DNA from: Prochlorococcus sp. AG-409-P01
GTDB lineage: Bacteria; Cyanobacteriota; Cyanobacteriia; PCC-6307; Cyanobiaceae
Reading direction: 5' to 3'
Assembly: GCA_003215335.1 (NCBI GenBank)
Contig: QCKM01000011.1
Span: 1 to 48,133, forward strand
DNA length: 48,133 bases
Part shown: one piece after another, positions 45,212 to 48,133 of the stretch
Position numbering within the stretch: the stretch's first letter is position 1
How the letters are laid out: every line of letters begins with the position of its first letter
Notes under the pieces: model-generated
What the model was told of the DNA's origin: nothing
The model's input: only the letters and a program-made list of their open reading frames with translations
Databases searched by the model: none
Program-made: the position numbers and the translations under genes

Positions 45212-46459
45212 TCATTTAATAATAGCCTTACCAGCCAACCAACCACTACTCCAACAATGCTGAAAATTAAAACCGCCTGTAACACCATCTATATCAAGAA
45301 TTTCACCTGCAAAATAAAGTCCTGTAATTTTTCTACTCTCCATATTGGAAAGATTTACTTCACCCAACATCACACCACCAGCTGTTACAAACTCTTCGCC
45401 AAAAGGCCCCCTACCATTAATGAAATACTTGCTTGAGACAATCGTTTCAGCAAGTTTATTCTGAGAATATCTTGAAAAGTCAGCCCATTTCTTTTTAGGG
45501 TCACACTCTGCCTGTTCGAGAAGAGCAATCCAAAATCTTTTAGGAAAAGTACTAAAAGGTTTCACCACACCCATAGTTCGAGTGGCGTGCTTATAACGAA
45601 AACTATTTAACAAAGAATGTACTGTTTCCCTACTAGAATTGCCCAGCCAATTCACAATTAACTCCGTCTGATAACCAGCCAAATGCAACGAACGTGCAGC
45701 AAAAGCAGTCAAACGCAAAGTTGCAGGACCACTCAAGCCCCAATGAGTAATTAAAACTCTACCCATCTCCTTAAAACTTTGACCAGAGGCCTCAAGAATC
45801 AAACAAACATTATCCAAAGCGATCCCGGGACAAGCACAAATAAAAGGAGCGTCAAGAGACAATGTAAAAAGAGAAGGGACAGGCTGTTCGATTTTGTGCC
45901 CTAAAGAAGCAGCTAAATACCTCCCACTTGGATGCCCACCTGTCGCTAATAAAACCTTTTTGGCCTCAAATAAAGAGCCATCTCGACATCCAACCAAAAA
46001 ACCTTTTTGACCTTGATATTTCAAACTAGTGACTGCTTTTTTAGTAAGAATATGAACTCCTGCTTTCTTAGCAGCCTGCTTAAGACAAGAAACAACTACT
46101 GACGAGGAATTTGCGAGAGGAAACATACGTCCATCGGCCTCTTCAACTAAAGGCACACCATGATCAGCAAACCAGGCAACTGAATCAGCAACCGCAAAAC
46201 GACTGAATGGTCCTCGTAAAGGCCTGCTTCCTCTCGGATAATTAGCCGCTAATTGCTCTGGTTCCCAACAAGCATGAGTGACATTGCAACGCCCACCACC
46301 ACTTCTCTGAACCTTCTCTAAAGGCTTGTTAGTTGCCTCAAGAACCAAAACAGAACAACAACCTTCAGCCGCAGCAGTAACAGCCCCCATATAACCTGCT
46401 GCCCCCCCCCCAACAACAATCAAATCAAGAGGCTGGCCTGAATGAGAGAGCAACTCCAT
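45212..46459 (-). CDS. BaiN/HI0933-type flavoprotein
   Basis: An FAD-dependent oxidoreductase of the HI0933/BaiN group, about 415 residues. The dinucleotide-binding LIVVGGGAAGYMGAV is at the N-terminus, RSGGGRCNVTHA follows, then LLATGGHPSG and the C-terminal GLYFAGEILDIDGVTGGFNFQHCWSSG (quoted by its ends) that closes the FAD site. Substrate is unknown. The longest frame (46558) overlaps msrB deeply; the ATG at 46459 still overlaps it by 35 bp. The three Gly of VVGGG and the first base of the next codon are written by ten consecutive G. Confidence 0.85.
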   Translation of the reverse strand: MELLSHSGQPLDLIVVGGGAAGYMGAVTAAAEGCCSVLVLEATNKPLEKVQRSGGGRCNVTHACWEPEQLAANYPRGSRPLRGPFSRFAVADSVAWFADHGVPLVEEADGRMFPLANSSSVVVSCLKQAAKKAGVHILTKKAVTSLKYQGQKGFLVGCRDGSLFEAKKVLLATGGHPSGRYLAASLGHKIEQPVPSLFTLSLDAPFICACPGIALDNVCLILEASGQSFKEMGRVLITHWGLSGPATLRLTAFAARSLHLAGYQTELIVNWLGNSSRETVHSLLNSFRYKHATRTMGVVKPFSTFPKRFWIALLEQAECDPKKKWADFSRYSQNKLAETIVSSKYFINGRGPFGEEFVTAGGVMLGEVNLSNMESRKITGLYFAGEILDIDGVTGGFNFQHCWSSGWLAGKAIIK

Positions 46460-46931
46460 TGTTGCAATATCGCTTGCCTGTAGGTCTTGGTCCATCGTTA
46501 AAGACATGACCCTGATGGCCTCCACACCGCCTGCAGTGATACTCCGTACGAGGAACAATCAACTTGAAATCTACTTTCGTATCGATTGCATTGTCCAACG
46601 GTTGCCAAAAGCTTGGCCATCCCGTTCCACTATCAAACTTCTGAGCAGAAGAAAACAATGGCAAATCACAAGCAGCACAATGATAAATGCCTGCTCTTTT
46701 TTCATTATTTAAAGGACTCGAAAATGGCCTCTCTGTGCCCTCTTCACGTAGAACCACATAAGACTCTGGGGATAGCCTTTTGCGCCATTCTTCTTCAGAC
46801 AAAGCCCATTCAATCTCAGTTCCTTTCGTTTCCGCACTCACAATTCGTGGGAATCCAAGAAAACCAAGAAAACTGCTAAAACCAGCCATAAGAATTGAGC
46901 GACGAGTCAAAATAGAGGGAATGTTATTCAT
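46425..46931 (-). CDS. msrB: Tat-exported methionine-R-sulfoxide reductase
   Basis: MsrB reduces the R form of methionine sulfoxide in proteins. The N-terminus has a twin-Arg motif (LTRRSILMAG at about 8-17) and hydrophobic core ending near IVSAET, a probable Tat signal, so the enzyme would act in the periplasm or thylakoid lumen. Zinc Cys are at 85, 88, 133 and 136, and the catalytic Cys156 is in KRYCNNGVALSF. The RYC-N-N end is typical. It overlaps the start of the flavoprotein gene downstream. Confidence 0.92.
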   Translation of the reverse strand: MNNIPSILTRRSILMAGFSSFLGFLGFPRIVSAETKGTEIEWALSEEEWRKRLSPESYVVLREEGTERPFSSPLNNEKRAGIYHCAACDLPLFSSAQKFDSGTGWPSFWQPLDNAIDTKVDFKLIVPRTEYHCRRCGGHQGHVFNDGPRPTGKRYCNNGVALSFRPAS

Positions 46932-46995
46932 ACAAACAAAAAAACCAAATAAAAATTTCTAAAAGCTCAATTCAGTCATATAGACATTCTCAAGA

Positions 46996-48000
46996 ATGAC
47001 TAACCAATATCTACCAATCGTTAATAGAGCATATCGAATCAGCGTGGCTCCAATGCTCGATTGCACCGATAGGCATTTCAGAGTGTTGATGCGACAAATT
47101 ACACACAGAGCACTCCTATATACAGAGATGGTGGTCGCAAAAGCGCTGCATCACAGCAATAGAAGAAATCGACTTTTAGATTTCGATGCCATTGAACATC
47201 CCATTGCTCTTCAGATCGGAGGGGATAGTCCAAGCCTTTTAGCCGAAGCAGCACGAATAGCAGAAGACTGGGGCTATGACGAAATCAACCTAAATCTGGG
47301 GTGTCCTAGTCAAAAGGTGCAATCAGGGAACTTTGGGGCATGTCTAATGGCTCACCCCGAACTAGTTGCAAAATGCATTGAGGCCATGTCAAATGCAACC
47401 AAGATTCCAGTCACGGTCAAACACCGACTTGGGATAGATGACTTAGATAGTGACGAACTTCTTAGAGAATTTGTAGATCAATTAGCCGAAGCTGGTGCTC
47501 AACGATTTGCTGTTCATGCACGCAAAGCATGGCTAAAAGGGCTAGACCCAAAACAGAACCGGACGATCCCACCACTTCAATATGAGCGAGTAGCTCATCT
47601 AAAACAACAAAGGCCTGAACTCTTAATCGAACTAAATGGGGGATTAGAAACACCAGATGCCTGCGTAAAAGCACTAGAAATTTTTGATGGAGCAATGATT
47701 GGACGTGCTGCATATTCCCATCCCCTTAGATGGAAAAAAATCGACGAGATTTTCTATGGAGAACCTGCTAATTCATTAACAGCATCACAAGTGATTCGCG
47801 GACTTATCCCTCACGCGCAAAATCACTTAAATAAAAATGGTCGAATGTGGGATCTCTGCAGACATCTCGTACAACTTGTAGAAGGAATACCTGGAGCACG
47901 TCTGTGGAGACAGGAATTCAGCTTGAAATCCCAAAAAGCCGAAGCAGATCTATATGTCTTAGAAGAAGCTGCCCGACAACTAGAAGATGCCGGGCATTAA
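46996..48000 (+). CDS. dusA: tRNA-dihydrouridine synthase A
   Basis: DusA reduces U20/U20a in the tRNA D-loop using FMN and NADPH. The 334-residue TIM barrel opens with SVAPMLDCTDRHFR, has ALQIGGDSPSLLAEAA, and the catalytic Cys103 in LNLGCPSQKVQSGNFGACLM (20 residues). KHRLGID, FAVHARKAWLKGL and MIGRAAYSHP follow and separate DusA from DusB/C. It ends six bases before the stop of the convergent downstream gene. Confidence 0.94.
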   Translation: MTNQYLPIVNRAYRISVAPMLDCTDRHFRVLMRQITHRALLYTEMVVAKALHHSNRRNRLLDFDAIEHPIALQIGGDSPSLLAEAARIAEDWGYDEINLNLGCPSQKVQSGNFGACLMAHPELVAKCIEAMSNATKIPVTVKHRLGIDDLDSDELLREFVDQLAEAGAQRFAVHARKAWLKGLDPKQNRTIPPLQYERVAHLKQQRPELLIELNGGLETPDACVKALEIFDGAMIGRAAYSHPLRWKKIDEIFYGEPANSLTASQVIRGLIPHAQNHLNKNGRMWDLCRHLVQLVEGIPGARLWRQEFSLKSQKAEADLYVLEEAARQLEDAGH

Positions 48001-48006
48001 TCACTA

Positions 48007-48133
48007 TCAGCCCTCTGCTCCGCCGTAATCATCATTATTGGAAGAATCACTGCCACCTTCTGAAGCAGTACCTCGCCTACGACGGCTTCTACCTTCGTCA
48101 TAAGAACCGCCCTCTGGAGAAGAACCGCCATAA
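48007..48133 (-). CDS. C-terminal end of a Gly/Ser/Arg-rich protein, probably RNA-binding
   Basis: Only the last 41 residues lie in the window: YGGSSPEGGSYDEGRSRRRR followed by a Ser/Asn/Asp/Gly-rich end (SDSSNNDDYGGAEG) and TGA. Low-complexity Gly/Tyr/Arg tails of this type are found on cyanobacterial Rbp proteins with one RRM domain, but the RRM itself is outside the window, so the function is inferred from composition alone. The frame is open through the window edge. It converges on dusA. Confidence 0.55.
   Translation of the reverse strand, partial: YGGSSPEGGSYDEGRSRRRRGTASEGGSDSSNNDDYGGAEG

Overview
The window looks like chromosome of a marine picocyanobacterium, most likely a low-light, low-GC Prochlorococcus. 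Four things point there: AT-rich intergenic DNA with moderately AT-rich genes; tight packing with many ATGA-type overlaps; cyanobacterium-specific genes (sulfolipid genes sqdB/sqdX, a Psb34-like photosystem II protein, a Ycf37-like TPR protein, a lumenal cyclophilin, a Gap2-type GAPDH, cbiD); and the strongly extended C-termini of RNase J and trigger factor. The species call is inference. There are no rRNA genes, CRISPR arrays, insertion sequences or prophage genes. One tRNA gene, tRNA-Gly(CCC), is present.

Layout. 1-5.0 kb: the 3' part of tilS (+) faces an rnj-dapA-asd block (-) for RNA processing and lysine/diaminopimelate synthesis. 5.2-11.3 kb: tig-clpP-clpX, an LRAT-like gene and dnaX (+) run head to tail, linking protein folding/proteolysis and the clamp loader. 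11.3-14.2 kb: a membrane family-2 glycosyltransferase and a SpoIID-like lipoprotein (-). 14.3-19.4 kb: rpmI-rplT, ycf37-like, thiG, psb34-like, sqdB-sqdX (+). 19.4-26.4 kb (-): mrdA with two conserved unknown genes, a secreted TPR protein, guaA, cbiD. 26.5-31.7 kb: a class V aminotransferase, tRNA-Gly, then a looser stretch of small unknown genes, a half-size AbrB-type membrane protein, two exported small proteins and a SNF2 helicase. 32-35.8 kb: an HNH nuclease, a small membrane protein, an NAD-binding epimerase-like protein, pdxA, accB and efp. 35.9-41.9 kb: cyclophilin-thiL (+), gap2 (-), murC-murB-ybaB (+). 41.9-46.9 kb (-): rsgA, a TusA-like gene, dnaJ, grpE, a flavoprotein, msrB. 47-48.1 kb: dusA (+) converges on the 3' end of a gene for a Gly/Ser/Arg-rich tail, probably an RNA-binding protein.

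Most of the window is housekeeping. The points that most deserve a second look are: a SMARCAL1/ZRANB3-like SNF2 helicase next to a divergent HNH nuclease, with helicase coding sequence running upstream of any ordinary start codon; a run of ten G in the FAD-binding motif of a flavoprotein; an A8 slip site in dnaX that would yield a 431-residue gamma-like product; an LRAT-like gene overlapping dnaX; and a strong hairpin six bases ahead of gap2. Start positions were often moved inward from the longest open frame where that frame began at TTG/GTG or ran into a neighbour. The reason is stated in each entry.
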